A stretch of 64,000 nt of DNA from a bacterium SCSIO 12827 (GTDB lineage: Bacteria > Pseudomonadota > Alphaproteobacteria > Rhodospirillales > Casp-alpha2), in NCBI GenBank assembly GCA_024397995.1, contig CP073746.1:1178001-1242000 (forward strand). The letters are read 5' to 3'. Below the pieces are notes generated by a model. It was given only the letters and a program-made list of their open reading frames with translations, was not told where the DNA came from and ran no database searches. Shown one piece after another: positions 1-7,758 of the stretch. Position 1 is the first letter of the stretch. The number at the start of each line of letters is the position of its first letter. A program made the position numbers and the translations under genes.

Positions 1-148
1 CCGCCTTGGCGACACGCAGATAGGCGTCGTGGGCAAGATCTTCTGCGGTGTGCAAGCAACCAACCATGCGGTACAGCGTGCCGACCAGCGCGCGCCGCTG
101 GGCCTGGAATATCTGCGTCAGAAGATCACGTTGGCTGTCCGTCGCCAT
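1..148 (-). CDS. ECF RNA polymerase sigma factor, N-terminal fragment (runs off the left edge)
   Basis: Reading leftward from an ATG at 148 gives MATDSQRDLLTQIFQ, followed by a stretch containing LVGTLYRMVG and AEDLAHDAYLRV. This is the pattern of sigma-70 region 2 in ECF sigma factors (helices that bind the core enzyme and the -10 element). About 49 residues are visible and the rest lies beyond the window. A GAGGA ribosome site sits just upstream of the ATG. A near-consensus Fur box lies 55-73 bp upstream, which points to an iron-starvation sigma of the FecI type, normally paired with a FecR-like anti-sigma factor and a TonB receptor that would lie to the left. The family call rests on the motif; the iron role is inferred from the Fur box. 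Confidence 0.75.
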   Translation of the reverse strand, partial: MATDSQRDLLTQIFQAQRRALVGTLYRMVGCLHTAEDLAHDAYLRVAKA

Positions 149-202
149 GTCGTCCTCAGAAGTGGGATGGGGGGGGACCGCGAGTCGGCCCGCGAATTTA
201 TT

Positions 203-221
203 GCAATTGATTATCATTATC
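203..221 (-). promoter_or_regulatory. Fur box upstream of the ECF sigma gene
   Basis: Read on the minus strand this 19-mer is GATAATGATAATCAATTGC. The classical Fur consensus is GATAATGATAATCATTATC, so 16 of 19 positions match, including the first 14 in a row. It lies 55 bp upstream of the sigma-factor ATG, where a Fur dimer could repress the promoter. Binding is inferred. In some alphaproteobacteria Fur homologues respond to manganese (Mur), so the metal is not certain. Confidence 0.7.
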
Positions 222-261
222 GTGTTATCGACACCAGAACGAAATCCCGGTGCTCTGCCAA

Positions 262-279
262 CGGCATCTGCTGATGCCG
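262..279. repeat. Perfect inverted repeat, possible operator
   Basis: CGGCATC and GATGCCG form a perfect 7-bp inverted repeat with a TGCT centre. It is immediately followed by TTGACA. It could be an operator for the TRAP operon or a small hairpin. No U-run follows, so a terminator is unlikely. Confidence 0.4.
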
Positions 280-516
280 CCTTGACATGGCGCATAAATC
301 AAAGGGTGCAAAATTTCTCTGGAATTGGCGGATTGCCGACGGCATCCGCCCGTACTCTGCCTAAATTGTAACCAAATTCGCGGCATCCCGTCAGCCTGCA
401 TGAATCTGACGCATTTTTGTCAATTGGATGTAGCCAACGGGTATGCGGCTGTGCAAAATCGCACTCAATAAATAAATTTGCCTACTACGCCTACCACGCC
501 AACAGGGAGAATTTTC

Positions 517-1617
517 ATGAAAAGACGTGAGTTTCTTAAAAAATCCGCAGTCGCCGGTGTCGCTGGTGCGGCCGCTGTAACGCTTGCCAAACCTGCGATT
601 TCGCAGGGCCGCAAGGAGATGATCATCGTCTCCACTTGGCCGCGCGACTTCCCGGGTCTCGGCCTCAGCGCGCAGCGCCTTGCCGCCCGCATTCCGGTCC
701 TGACGGACGGTCGTATCCAGGTCAAATATTTCGCTTCCGGCGAACGCGTCGGCGCCTTCGATTCCTTCGACGAAGTGGCCTCGGGCAATTCCCAGGCCTA
801 CATCGGCGCCGATTACTACTGGAAAGGCAAGCACCCGGGCTGGGCCTACTTCACCGCCGTTCCGTTCGGCTTCGCCTATGCGGAAATGGACGCCTGGATG
901 AAGTACGGCGGCGGTCAGCAGCTGCATGACGAACTGGCGGCCGGCTTCGGCCTCAAGGGCTTCCCCTGCGGTAACACAGGCTGCCAGATGGGCGGCTGGT
1001 TCAACAAGGAAATCAACTCCGCCGCCGACTTCAAGGGCCTGAAGATGCGTATCCCGGGGCTGGGCGGCGACGTGCTGGCCAAGCTGGGCGCCTCGACCGT
1101 GTCCCTACCGGGCAGTCAGATTTATGAAAACCTGGTTTCCGGTTCCATCCAGGCGACGGAGTGGGTCGGTCCCTACAACGACTACTTCATGAAGTTTTAT
1201 GAAGCGGCCAAGTACTACTACTATCCGGGCATGCACGAGCCGGCTTCCCAGCTGCACATGGGCATGAACAAGAAGTGGTGGGACAGCCTGTCGAAGACCG
1301 ACCAAGCCATCATTGAAGCCGCCTGTGCCGAGGAAAACTCGCATCAGATGGCGGAAACCAACGCCAACAACGGTACGTATCTGAACAAGCTGATCAATGA
1401 TCACGGCGTCAAGGTGCGTGCCTTCAACGATGACGTGTATGACGCCTTCGGCAGGGCCGCCGAAGAAGTCTTCGCCGAAGTGCAGGCGCACAGCCCGTTG
1501 GCCAAGAAGATCCACGACAGCTTCTTGACCTCGCGTGCCGACCTCGGCCGTTGGATGATCCTGGCCGACTCCGGCTACATCAACCAGCGCAACCGCGTTC
1601 TGGGCATCAAAGTCTAA
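517..1617 (+). CDS. dctP: TRAP transporter substrate-binding protein (DctP/TakP type)
   Basis: This 366-residue periplasmic binding protein would capture a small organic acid and hand it to the DctQM membrane pair encoded next. It begins MKRREFLKK followed by an Ala/Val-rich stretch and an AISQG end, a twin-arginine (Tat) signal. The ATG at 517 is chosen because AGGGAGA precedes it by 6 bases and the signal starts there. The central region with WVGPYNDYFMKFYEAAKYYY and PGMHEP resembles the TakP subgroup, whose characterised members bind 2-oxoacids or related monocarboxylates. The exact ligand cannot be read from sequence. It is the first gene of a three-gene operon with dctQ and dctM. Confidence 0.9.
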   Translation: MKRREFLKKSAVAGVAGAAAVTLAKPAISQGRKEMIIVSTWPRDFPGLGLSAQRLAARIPVLTDGRIQVKYFASGERVGAFDSFDEVASGNSQAYIGADYYWKGKHPGWAYFTAVPFGFAYAEMDAWMKYGGGQQLHDELAAGFGLKGFPCGNTGCQMGGWFNKEINSAADFKGLKMRIPGLGGDVLAKLGASTVSLPGSQIYENLVSGSIQATEWVGPYNDYFMKFYEAAKYYYYPGMHEPASQLHMGMNKKWWDSLSKTDQAIIEAACAEENSHQMAETNANNGTYLNKLINDHGVKVRAFNDDVYDAFGRAAEEVFAEVQAHSPLAKKIHDSFLTSRADLGRWMILADSGYINQRNRVLGIKV

Positions 1618-1723
1618 TTGCCCGCATAACTGGGTATTAAGGTGGGACGGGGCATAGCCCCGTCCCATCCTTATCCGCCTGGGCTTGTTCTTGTGGGGAA
1701 TCGGGACAAGGGATTGCCTGTTC

Positions 1724-2764
1724 ATGGCCGCCGAACAAATGACAATTGACGCGACCGGCGGGGATATTTCGCCCGAGGTGTCGCCACGCACGACCATTGC
1801 CGTCCGGTTCTTCGGTTGGGCGGTGCTGTCTGCGCTGCTTGTTTTCTTGATCAATAACTACCTTACCTTCTGGCATGGCTGGCCGGGCGAGGGGGCCGCG
1901 CTGCAGCTTGGCCTGCACGGTGCCGCAACCCAATCGTCGCCGCTCGCCTGGGTGCAGTTGCTTGCTTACGTCGCCGGCATTGCCGCCGCGGCGATCTATA
2001 CGGTGAAAAGCTGCTCGCGCACGCTGCGTCAGGACAGCAAGCGGATGTCCGATTTCAACGCGCTTCTCATCCGCATGGCTTTTTTTGCCGTTCTCTACAT
2101 CGGTGTGGTCGACGCGATCCTGTCGTTCATGCGGGTTGAGGGCCTGTTGCCCGCCGTGTTCGGTGACGCGCTCGCGCTTGAGCTCGGCAAATCACAATTC
2201 CGCGGCCCCTATGTGCACCTGCCGCTGACCGCGGCGGCCATAATCACGGCGTTTTTCTCGCGCACGCTGGGCTTTACCTGGCTCGCGCTGCTGATCGTCA
2301 TCGCCGAATTGCTGATCGTCATCACCCGCTTCATCTTTTCCTACGAACAGGTGTTCATGGGCGATCTCGTGCGGTTCTGGTACGCGGCCCTGTTCCTGTT
2401 CGCCAGCGCCTATACCCTGCTGGAGGAAGGACATGTGCGGGTCGATGTGTTCTATGCCGCCTTCGATTCCCGCCGTAAGGGATTGGTCAATGCCTTCGGC
2501 TCCATCTTCCTCGGTATCACCCTCTGTTGGGTGATCCTGATCGTCGGCATGGGCGGAAAGAACGCGGTGATCAATTCACCGGTCTTGGCCTGGGAAACGA
2601 CTCAGACCGGATTTTCCATGTACGTTAAATACATGATGGCCGGTTTTCTCGCCGTCTTCGCCATATCCATGATGATTCAATTCGTCAGCTACATGCTGGA
2701 CGGTGTCGCCGACGCCAGGGGAGAGCCCGGCGGCCGCGACCATTCAAGTCACACGATCCAGTAA
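1724..2764 (+). CDS. dctQ: TRAP transporter small permease subunit, long form (DctQ)
   Basis: This 346-residue protein is the small membrane subunit of the TRAP transporter. Canonical DctQ proteins are roughly 160-200 residues with four membrane helices. Here the DctQ-like part is the C-terminal half, with RFIFSYEQVFMGD, the acidic LLEEGHVRVDVFY motif and the last helices. The N-terminal half adds about three predicted membrane segments. The extended form fits the TakQ-type systems that accompany TakP-like binding proteins. The ATG at 1724 (MAAEQMTIDATGG) is preferred over an in-frame TTG at 1685; an ATG at 1739 is also possible. It ends 20 bases before dctM. Confidence 0.85.
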   Translation: MAAEQMTIDATGGDISPEVSPRTTIAVRFFGWAVLSALLVFLINNYLTFWHGWPGEGAALQLGLHGAATQSSPLAWVQLLAYVAGIAAAAIYTVKSCSRTLRQDSKRMSDFNALLIRMAFFAVLYIGVVDAILSFMRVEGLLPAVFGDALALELGKSQFRGPYVHLPLTAAAIITAFFSRTLGFTWLALLIVIAELLIVITRFIFSYEQVFMGDLVRFWYAALFLFASAYTLLEEGHVRVDVFYAAFDSRRKGLVNAFGSIFLGITLCWVILIVGMGGKNAVINSPVLAWETTQTGFSMYVKYMMAGFLAVFAISMMIQFVSYMLDGVADARGEPGGRDHSSHTIQ

Positions 2765-2784
2765 GCGACAGGGGCCGCTAGTCA

Positions 2785-5448
2785 ATGGAACTCGTCTTCC
2801 TCGTCATTCTCATGATCACCATGGCCTATGCGCTGGGTGTCGGATTTCCCGTCGCTTTTGCACTGCCGGGATCAGCCATCATCACCATTTCCCTGGCCGC
2901 CCTTTGTGGTTGGCTGTTTGCGGGCAATGTCGATGCCTACTTTGCCCAGGGCGGGGCCTGGCAATGGCTCAGCGCCGGGGTAACCAATTTCCGCGGCGTC
3001 TATTGGGAGGCTGAGCGCGATACCCTGATCGCCATTCCGTTGTTCATCTTCATGGGCATCATGCTGCAGCGCTCGAAACTGGCCGAAGATCTGCTGGTCA
3101 CCATGGCGCAACTGTTCGGGCCGGTGCCGGGCGGCCTTGGCATTTCGGTGATTTTCGTCGGCGCCCTTCTGGCCGCGACGACGGGTATCGTCGGCGCCAC
3201 CGTCGTCGCCATGGGCCTGATCTCGTTGCCGGCGATGATGCGCAACAAATACGCCAATTCGCTGTCGACCGGCACCATCGCGGCGTCGGGTACTCTGGGT
3301 CAGATCATCCCGCCGTCCATCGTGCTGATCATCCTGGCGGACCAGCTTGCCAGCGCCGTCGATCAGGCATCGACCACACGTAAGGAGCTGTATAAGGAAT
3401 CGACAGGCAATCTGCTGATGCCGTCAAGCTTCGACGTGACCTCGACCAGCGCCGGTGAAATGTTCCTGGGCGCCTTTGTGCCGGGCCTGGTTTTGGTCGG
3501 CCTGTACATGGGCTATGTCCTGATTTTGGCCTTTTTCAAACCGAAAATGGCGCCTGCCGTGCACCGCGAGGGTGCTCTTGACCGCGCGTTCATGGTCAAG
3601 GTGTTCGTCACCCTGGTGCCGCCGCTTACTCTGATCTTTCTGGTTCTTGGCTCCATCATCACCGGTGTCGCGACGGTCAACCAGGCCGGCGCCATCGGTG
3701 CGGCGGGGGCGCTGATCATGGGGGGGTATCGCCTGCGCGACGGCCATCGGAACGCCTATTACCCGGCGATCATCGCCCTGGTGTCCCTGGTTGCGCTCGC
3801 GGTTATCAGTACGTATTTCAAGATCAACATCAAATCGATCAACAGCGACTTCGACAGGGTCGGTCTGGTTCTCGGTCTGTTTTTCACGGCGACGCTGGTC
3901 TTTTCCGTCGGCTGGAGCGGTTGGCGGGCGTGGAAGATCGAAGACACCCTGCAAGGCGTGATGGTTGAAACCGCCAAGACCACGGCCCTGGTGTTCATCA
4001 TCCTGATTGGCGCCGCAATGTTGACGGCCGCGTTCCGTGCGTTCGGCGGCGAGGAACTGGTGCGTGAATTCCTGACCGGCATGCCCGGCGGTTTCTGGGC
4101 TCAGTTCACCATCGTCATGCTGGTCATCTTCATCATGGGGTTCTTCCTGGACTTCATCGAAATCGCCGTCGTGGTGGTGCCCATCGTGGCGCCGATCCTG
4201 CTGATGGACCCCTCGGCTAACATCACCGCCGTGTGGTTGGGGGTAATGATTGGTCTGAACATTCAAACCTCGTTCCTGACCCCGCCCTTCGGCTTCGCCC
4301 TGTTCTATCTGCGCGGCGTCGCCCCGCCCAGCGTGGCGACCATCCAGATGTACAAGGGCGTGGTGCCGTTCATCTGCCTGCAACTGGTCGCGCTTGTCAT
4401 CGTCGGCCTGACGCCGCAGTTGGTGAACTATCTGCCGCAGCGCGTGAGCCTGACATCGGAAACGGCGCCACCGCCGCGCAACCCGGCGCTGTCGTCCTGC
4501 GTGCAGGACCATCTGTTCAAGGTTTACGACGCCAAGGGTGACGACCTGCGTGCGGCCATCGCCAAGGCGAGGACACTGGATTTGTCGTCGCTTCCCGGCG
4601 AACTTCGTGGCGACCTGAAGGGAAGTTTCGACAAGGCTGATAAGACATTCGATCTGGTCGCCAAAATTCGGGCGACGCAAAAGATCATCGACGAGGCCAC
4701 GCCGGGCTACCTGCCGCTGCATGTGGAGGTGCGTGAAACCCAGCGCCAGGCCCGCCGCCTGAAGGAAGAAATCAAATACCTGCAGTCGACGATCCGCCAA
4801 CTGCCTCGGAATGAACGGGGTGAGGCGCGGAAGAGCAAGCTGGAGGCAAAGATCGAGGAACTTCGGGCGGAGATCAAAACCTACGATGCCAAGGTCCCCG
4901 ACAACTGGCGGGCGGACCACGCGGCTTTCGCCAAATTACAGAAGGCGGAGACGCTGGCCATCCGGCTGTATGAACGCAACGTGGACGGGGCCTACGAGCC
5001 GCTCCAGGAGGTCACCAAGGTGATCGCCGGGGCGGATACCCTGGCGGCGCTTGGCAAGGACCTGGCGGGCTTGCCCGCCGCCGTCAGTGGCGCGGCCGAT
5101 CCTGAAAAGGCCATGGACGCCGTCAATGCGGTTGAGAAGGTCATGCGCGAGGTGCCGGGCACCCGCGAGATCCAGAAGCCATTGGCGGATGCCCGTCGTG
5201 CCATGCGCGGCGACAAGCCCGATGTGGAGAAATCACTGAAGGCCCTGGCCGATGCCCAGGCGGCGTACGACAAGGACATCGCCTGGCGCAAGAAGGCGGC
5301 GGCGGAGCTCAGCGCGGGGCTTGCCGAATATGAACAGGCGATCCGTATGAACATCGGCCTGCGTCTGCAACCGAAACTGTCCAAGGAACAGGCCCTCGAC
5401 GTGGCTTCCTGCATGGCCAACCCGCGCGACCTGACGTTGCACTTCTAG
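2785..5448 (+). CDS. dctM: TRAP transporter large permease with C-terminal coiled-coil extension (DctM)
   Basis: The first ~555 residues are a multi-helix DctM permease, the ion-coupled channel subunit of the TRAP family, with GIVGATVVAMGLISLPAMM, the GQIIPPSIVLIILAD loop and NIQTSFLTPPFGFALFYLRG. A hydrophilic tail of about 330 residues follows, rich in Lys, Glu, Ala and Leu. Parts such as QARRLKEEIKYLQSTIRQL and KLEAKIEELRAEIKTY should form coiled coils. Typical DctM proteins end near 430 residues; TakM-like forms are longer, so part of this may be family-typical. There is no frame break between the halves. The tail's role is unknown; it could tether the transporter or bind a partner. Confidence 0.88.
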   Translation: MELVFLVILMITMAYALGVGFPVAFALPGSAIITISLAALCGWLFAGNVDAYFAQGGAWQWLSAGVTNFRGVYWEAERDTLIAIPLFIFMGIMLQRSKLAEDLLVTMAQLFGPVPGGLGISVIFVGALLAATTGIVGATVVAMGLISLPAMMRNKYANSLSTGTIAASGTLGQIIPPSIVLIILADQLASAVDQASTTRKELYKESTGNLLMPSSFDVTSTSAGEMFLGAFVPGLVLVGLYMGYVLILAFFKPKMAPAVHREGALDRAFMVKVFVTLVPPLTLIFLVLGSIITGVATVNQAGAIGAAGALIMGGYRLRDGHRNAYYPAIIALVSLVALAVISTYFKINIKSINSDFDRVGLVLGLFFTATLVFSVGWSGWRAWKIEDTLQGVMVETAKTTALVFIILIGAAMLTAAFRAFGGEELVREFLTGMPGGFWAQFTIVMLVIFIMGFFLDFIEIAVVVVPIVAPILLMDPSANITAVWLGVMIGLNIQTSFLTPPFGFALFYLRGVAPPSVATIQMYKGVVPFICLQLVALVIVGLTPQLVNYLPQRVSLTSETAPPPRNPALSSCVQDHLFKVYDAKGDDLRAAIAKARTLDLSSLPGELRGDLKGSFDKADKTFDLVAKIRATQKIIDEATPGYLPLHVEVRETQRQARRLKEEIKYLQSTIRQLPRNERGEARKSKLEAKIEELRAEIKTYDAKVPDNWRADHAAFAKLQKAETLAIRLYERNVDGAYEPLQEVTKVIAGADTLAALGKDLAGLPAAVSGAADPEKAMDAVNAVEKVMREVPGTREIQKPLADARRAMRGDKPDVEKSLKALADAQAAYDKDIAWRKKAAAELSAGLAEYEQAIRMNIGLRLQPKLSKEQALDVASCMANPRDLTLHF

Positions 5449-5473
5449 ACCCGGCCGGAGGAGGCAGCCCATC

Positions 5474-6325
5474 ATGCCGCCGGTCCTGAAGGCAGCACTA
5501 TGGATGCTGGGGACGCTCACGTCCCTGGCGCTCATGGCCATCGCTGGGCGCGAATTGTCGGCTGAACTGTCGACCCTGCAAATCCTGTTCTTCCGCAGCG
5601 CCATCGGCCTGCTGATCATCCTGGCCGTGATCTGGCGGGCGGGACGACATCACTTGGCGACCCTTCAGCCTGGTCTGCAGGTCCTGCGCAACGTCGCCCA
5701 TTACATTGGACAATTCGGCTGGTTCTACGGCATTTCATTATTGCCGCTGGCCCAGGTGTTCGCGCTTGAGTTCACCATGCCGGTCTGGGCGACGCTGTTG
5801 GCTCCGCTGCTGCTGAAGGAACAGATCACGCCCAGACGAGCCCTGGTCGTGGCCATCGGCTTTGCCGGTATTTTGATCGTCGTGCGGCCAGGTCTGGTGA
5901 CGATCAGCCCGGCCGCCCTGGCCGTGCTGATGGCGGCTGTCGGATACGCTTTCGCCTATACCCTGACCAAGAAACTGACGCGCACGGATACGGCGCTCGC
6001 CATCGTGTTCTACATGTGTCTGGTGCAGTTGCCGCTTGGCCTGATCCCGTCACTGTTCGATTGGGTCAATCCGTCGGCCGCCATGTGGCCCTGGATCCTG
6101 GCGGTCAGCGTTACCGGGCTCAGTGCCCATTACTGCCTTGCCCGCGCCTTCGCGGAAGCCGACGCGATCGTTGTCGTGCCCATGGAATTCCTGCGCCTGC
6201 CGCTGATCGCTGTTGCCGGGTTGCTGTTCTACGGGGAGCCCCTGGACCCCTGGGTCCTGGGGGGCGCCGCCGTGATCTTTGCCGGAAATTTCCTCAACAT
6301 TCTGGGCGAACGCAAGCGCGCCTAG
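5474..6325 (+). CDS. DMT-superfamily EamA transporter
   Basis: This 283-residue protein has about ten hydrophobic segments in two similar halves, the layout of EamA (drug/metabolite transporter) permeases. Recognisable features are the early ALMAIAGRELS, the end of the first half FALEFTMPVWATLLAPLLLKE and the second-half copy ADAIVVVPMEFLRLPLIAV. A strong GGAGGAGG ribosome site precedes the ATG. It starts 25 bases after dctM and may share its transcript. The substrate cannot be inferred; exporters of amino acids or metabolites are common in the family. Confidence 0.85.
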   Translation: MPPVLKAALWMLGTLTSLALMAIAGRELSAELSTLQILFFRSAIGLLIILAVIWRAGRHHLATLQPGLQVLRNVAHYIGQFGWFYGISLLPLAQVFALEFTMPVWATLLAPLLLKEQITPRRALVVAIGFAGILIVVRPGLVTISPAALAVLMAAVGYAFAYTLTKKLTRTDTALAIVFYMCLVQLPLGLIPSLFDWVNPSAAMWPWILAVSVTGLSAHYCLARAFAEADAIVVVPMEFLRLPLIAVAGLLFYGEPLDPWVLGGAAVIFAGNFLNILGERKRA

Positions 6326-6407
6326 AGGCGCGTGGTATGCATCTGCCCCGCCCGCGATGTTCGCGGCACCGGTGATTTCAGCATTATTTGCAAATTATTC
6401 TTATTCC

Positions 6408-6423
6408 AGTGACTGAGATCACA
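6408..6423. promoter_or_regulatory. CRP/FNR-family-like binding palindrome
   Basis: AGTGACTGAGATCACA differs from the E. coli CRP core TGTGA-N6-TCACA at only the first base and is followed by T. It lies 97 bp upstream of the small gene at 6520 in an AT-rich intergenic region, a reasonable distance for an activator. Whether this organism's CRP-like protein recognises it is unknown. Confidence 0.45.
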
Positions 6424-6519
6424 TCCCGTGACATTGGCTTTGCTCAATATATGGAAGCGTCACTGACCTATGTCGTTTGTACGGTTGCGCTTGGGGACAG
6501 GCAATAGAGGGAAGGTAAT

Positions 6520-6741
6520 ATGATGGATACCCGTTTCGTCGTTCGTGGTCCGCATTCTCCGGAAAAAATAAAAGCATATCAGCGCCTTAAAGGTGCAGGC
6601 CGTGATTTGGCCGAAGCCCTCGCCGAGCAGCGGGAGCAGATGAAGCACCTTCAGGGGAATCTGAATTCCTTGGATGAGGCCCTCGACCGGGTAACCGATT
6701 CGATGGCACAGGCAACATCGATGGGACGCGATGACGATTGA
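6520..6741 (+). CDS. Small hypothetical protein, coiled-coil-like
   Basis: A 73-residue soluble protein starting MMDTRFVVRGPHSPEKIK. It is highly charged and probably mostly helical, with AEALAEQREQMKHLQGNLNS suggesting a short coiled coil. There is no signal peptide, membrane segment or cysteine. A GGGAAGG ribosome site lies 6-12 bases upstream of the start and the gene has its own upstream region with a CRP-like site, which supports it being real. I do not recognise a family. It stands alone between the EamA gene and the convergent pirin gene. Confidence 0.55.
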   Translation: MMDTRFVVRGPHSPEKIKAYQRLKGAGRDLAEALAEQREQMKHLQGNLNSLDEALDRVTDSMAQATSMGRDDD

Positions 6742-6806
6742 TCGGCGCGCGTTACCGGACATTCTGCATCGAGGACTAGGGCTTGGTCTTTCGCCGGATT
6801 GGGGCG

Positions 6807-7745
6807 CTACTCGGGCAGAGGGATGAACTCCGTCTCGCCGGGCACCTTGGCGAACCGGCCATTTTTCCAATCGTCTTTGGCCTGCTCGATACGGTCCGAC
6901 GAATGGGACACGAAATTCCAGAACATGAAACGGGGCTGATTCGGCCGCGCGCCCGGCACGGTGTCGAGCGGTGCGCCGCCCAGAACCATGACCTTGGCTG
7001 CTGTTTGGCCGGTAATGACCACATCCAGGCCTTCGCGGAAGATCACGGTCTGTCCGGCCTGGAAGGTCTGGCCGTCGATCACCACTTGGCCCTCGGCGAC
7101 ATGGGCCGCACGCTCCGCATGGTCGGGTGGCAGGGTGAAGGCCGACCCTGCGGCAAGGCGTAGATCGGCGTAAAAAATGGGTGAGAAAAATTCCACCGGC
7201 GACGTTCGCCCGGCCATGGTGCCGGCGATCAGGGCAACCTCCGCGCCGCCGTCCCGCCAGCGGGGCAGGGCGTCCGCCGGATAGTGAACAAAGGACGGGG
7301 CCGTTTCTTCATCCGCGATGGGCAGCGCCACCCAAGCTTGCAGGCCGAACAGCGGGCCGCCTGCCGCCCGCACGTCCACTGGGGTGCGTTCTGAATGGAC
7401 GATGCCGCGCCCGGCGGTCATCCAATTGATCTCGCCGGGCCGGATCGCCTGATCGAAACCCAGGCTGTCCTTGTGCCCGATCACGCCGTCGTACAGATAG
7501 GTGATGGTGGCGAGCCCGATGTGCGGATGCGGGCGCACGTCGATACCCTGTCCCGGTTTGAACACGGCCGGACCCATCTGGTCCAGGAACACGAAGGGGC
7601 CGATGCTGCGCCGCTGGGACGACGGCAGCGACCGGCGCACGATCAGCCCGCCGATATCATGTTCCTTGGGCGTGACGACCAGGGCGATCACACCGTCGTC
7701 CGGCGCGCCCTTGCATTGCGGATCGTCGGCGGGCTGCCAACTCAT
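6807..7745 (-). CDS. Pirin family protein
   Basis: A 312-residue bicupin. Pirins bind one metal (usually iron) through three His and one Glu in the N-terminal cupin. Here HPHIGLATITYLYDG supplies the first two His and IVHSERTP supplies the third His and the Glu. Known pirins are quercetinases or redox-sensing cofactors; the substrate here is unknown. The ATG at 7745 (MSWQPADD) is chosen because AGGTGA lies just upstream; an in-frame start at 7769 would overlap the preceding gene. It begins 13 bases after the AOR-family gene stops, so the two are probably co-transcribed. Confidence 0.88.
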   Translation of the reverse strand: MSWQPADDPQCKGAPDDGVIALVVTPKEHDIGGLIVRRSLPSSQRRSIGPFVFLDQMGPAVFKPGQGIDVRPHPHIGLATITYLYDGVIGHKDSLGFDQAIRPGEINWMTAGRGIVHSERTPVDVRAAGGPLFGLQAWVALPIADEETAPSFVHYPADALPRWRDGGAEVALIAGTMAGRTSPVEFFSPIFYADLRLAAGSAFTLPPDHAERAAHVAEGQVVIDGQTFQAGQTVIFREGLDVVITGQTAAKVMVLGGAPLDTVPGARPNQPRFMFWNFVSHSSDRIEQAKDDWKNGRFAKVPGETEFIPLPE

Positions 7746-7758
7746 GTCCCTGTCACCT

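Larger units (their letters stand above)
149..516. other. Intergenic region between the sigma factor and the TRAP operon
   Basis: No convincing gene is seen in these 368 bases, which are more AT-rich than their surroundings. They hold the Fur box (203-221), an inverted repeat at 262-279, and the divergent promoters of the sigma gene and the TRAP operon. A TTGACA hexamer at 282-287 lies just after the inverted repeat, but no good -10 element follows at the usual spacing, so I do not call a promoter. The AGGGAGA ribosome site of the TRAP binding protein is at 504-510. Confidence 0.6.

Noticed and set aside
318-336. Possible sigma-54 promoter (TGG...TTGC) upstream of the TRAP operon
   Set aside because: The GG and GC elements are 12 bases apart rather than the required 10.
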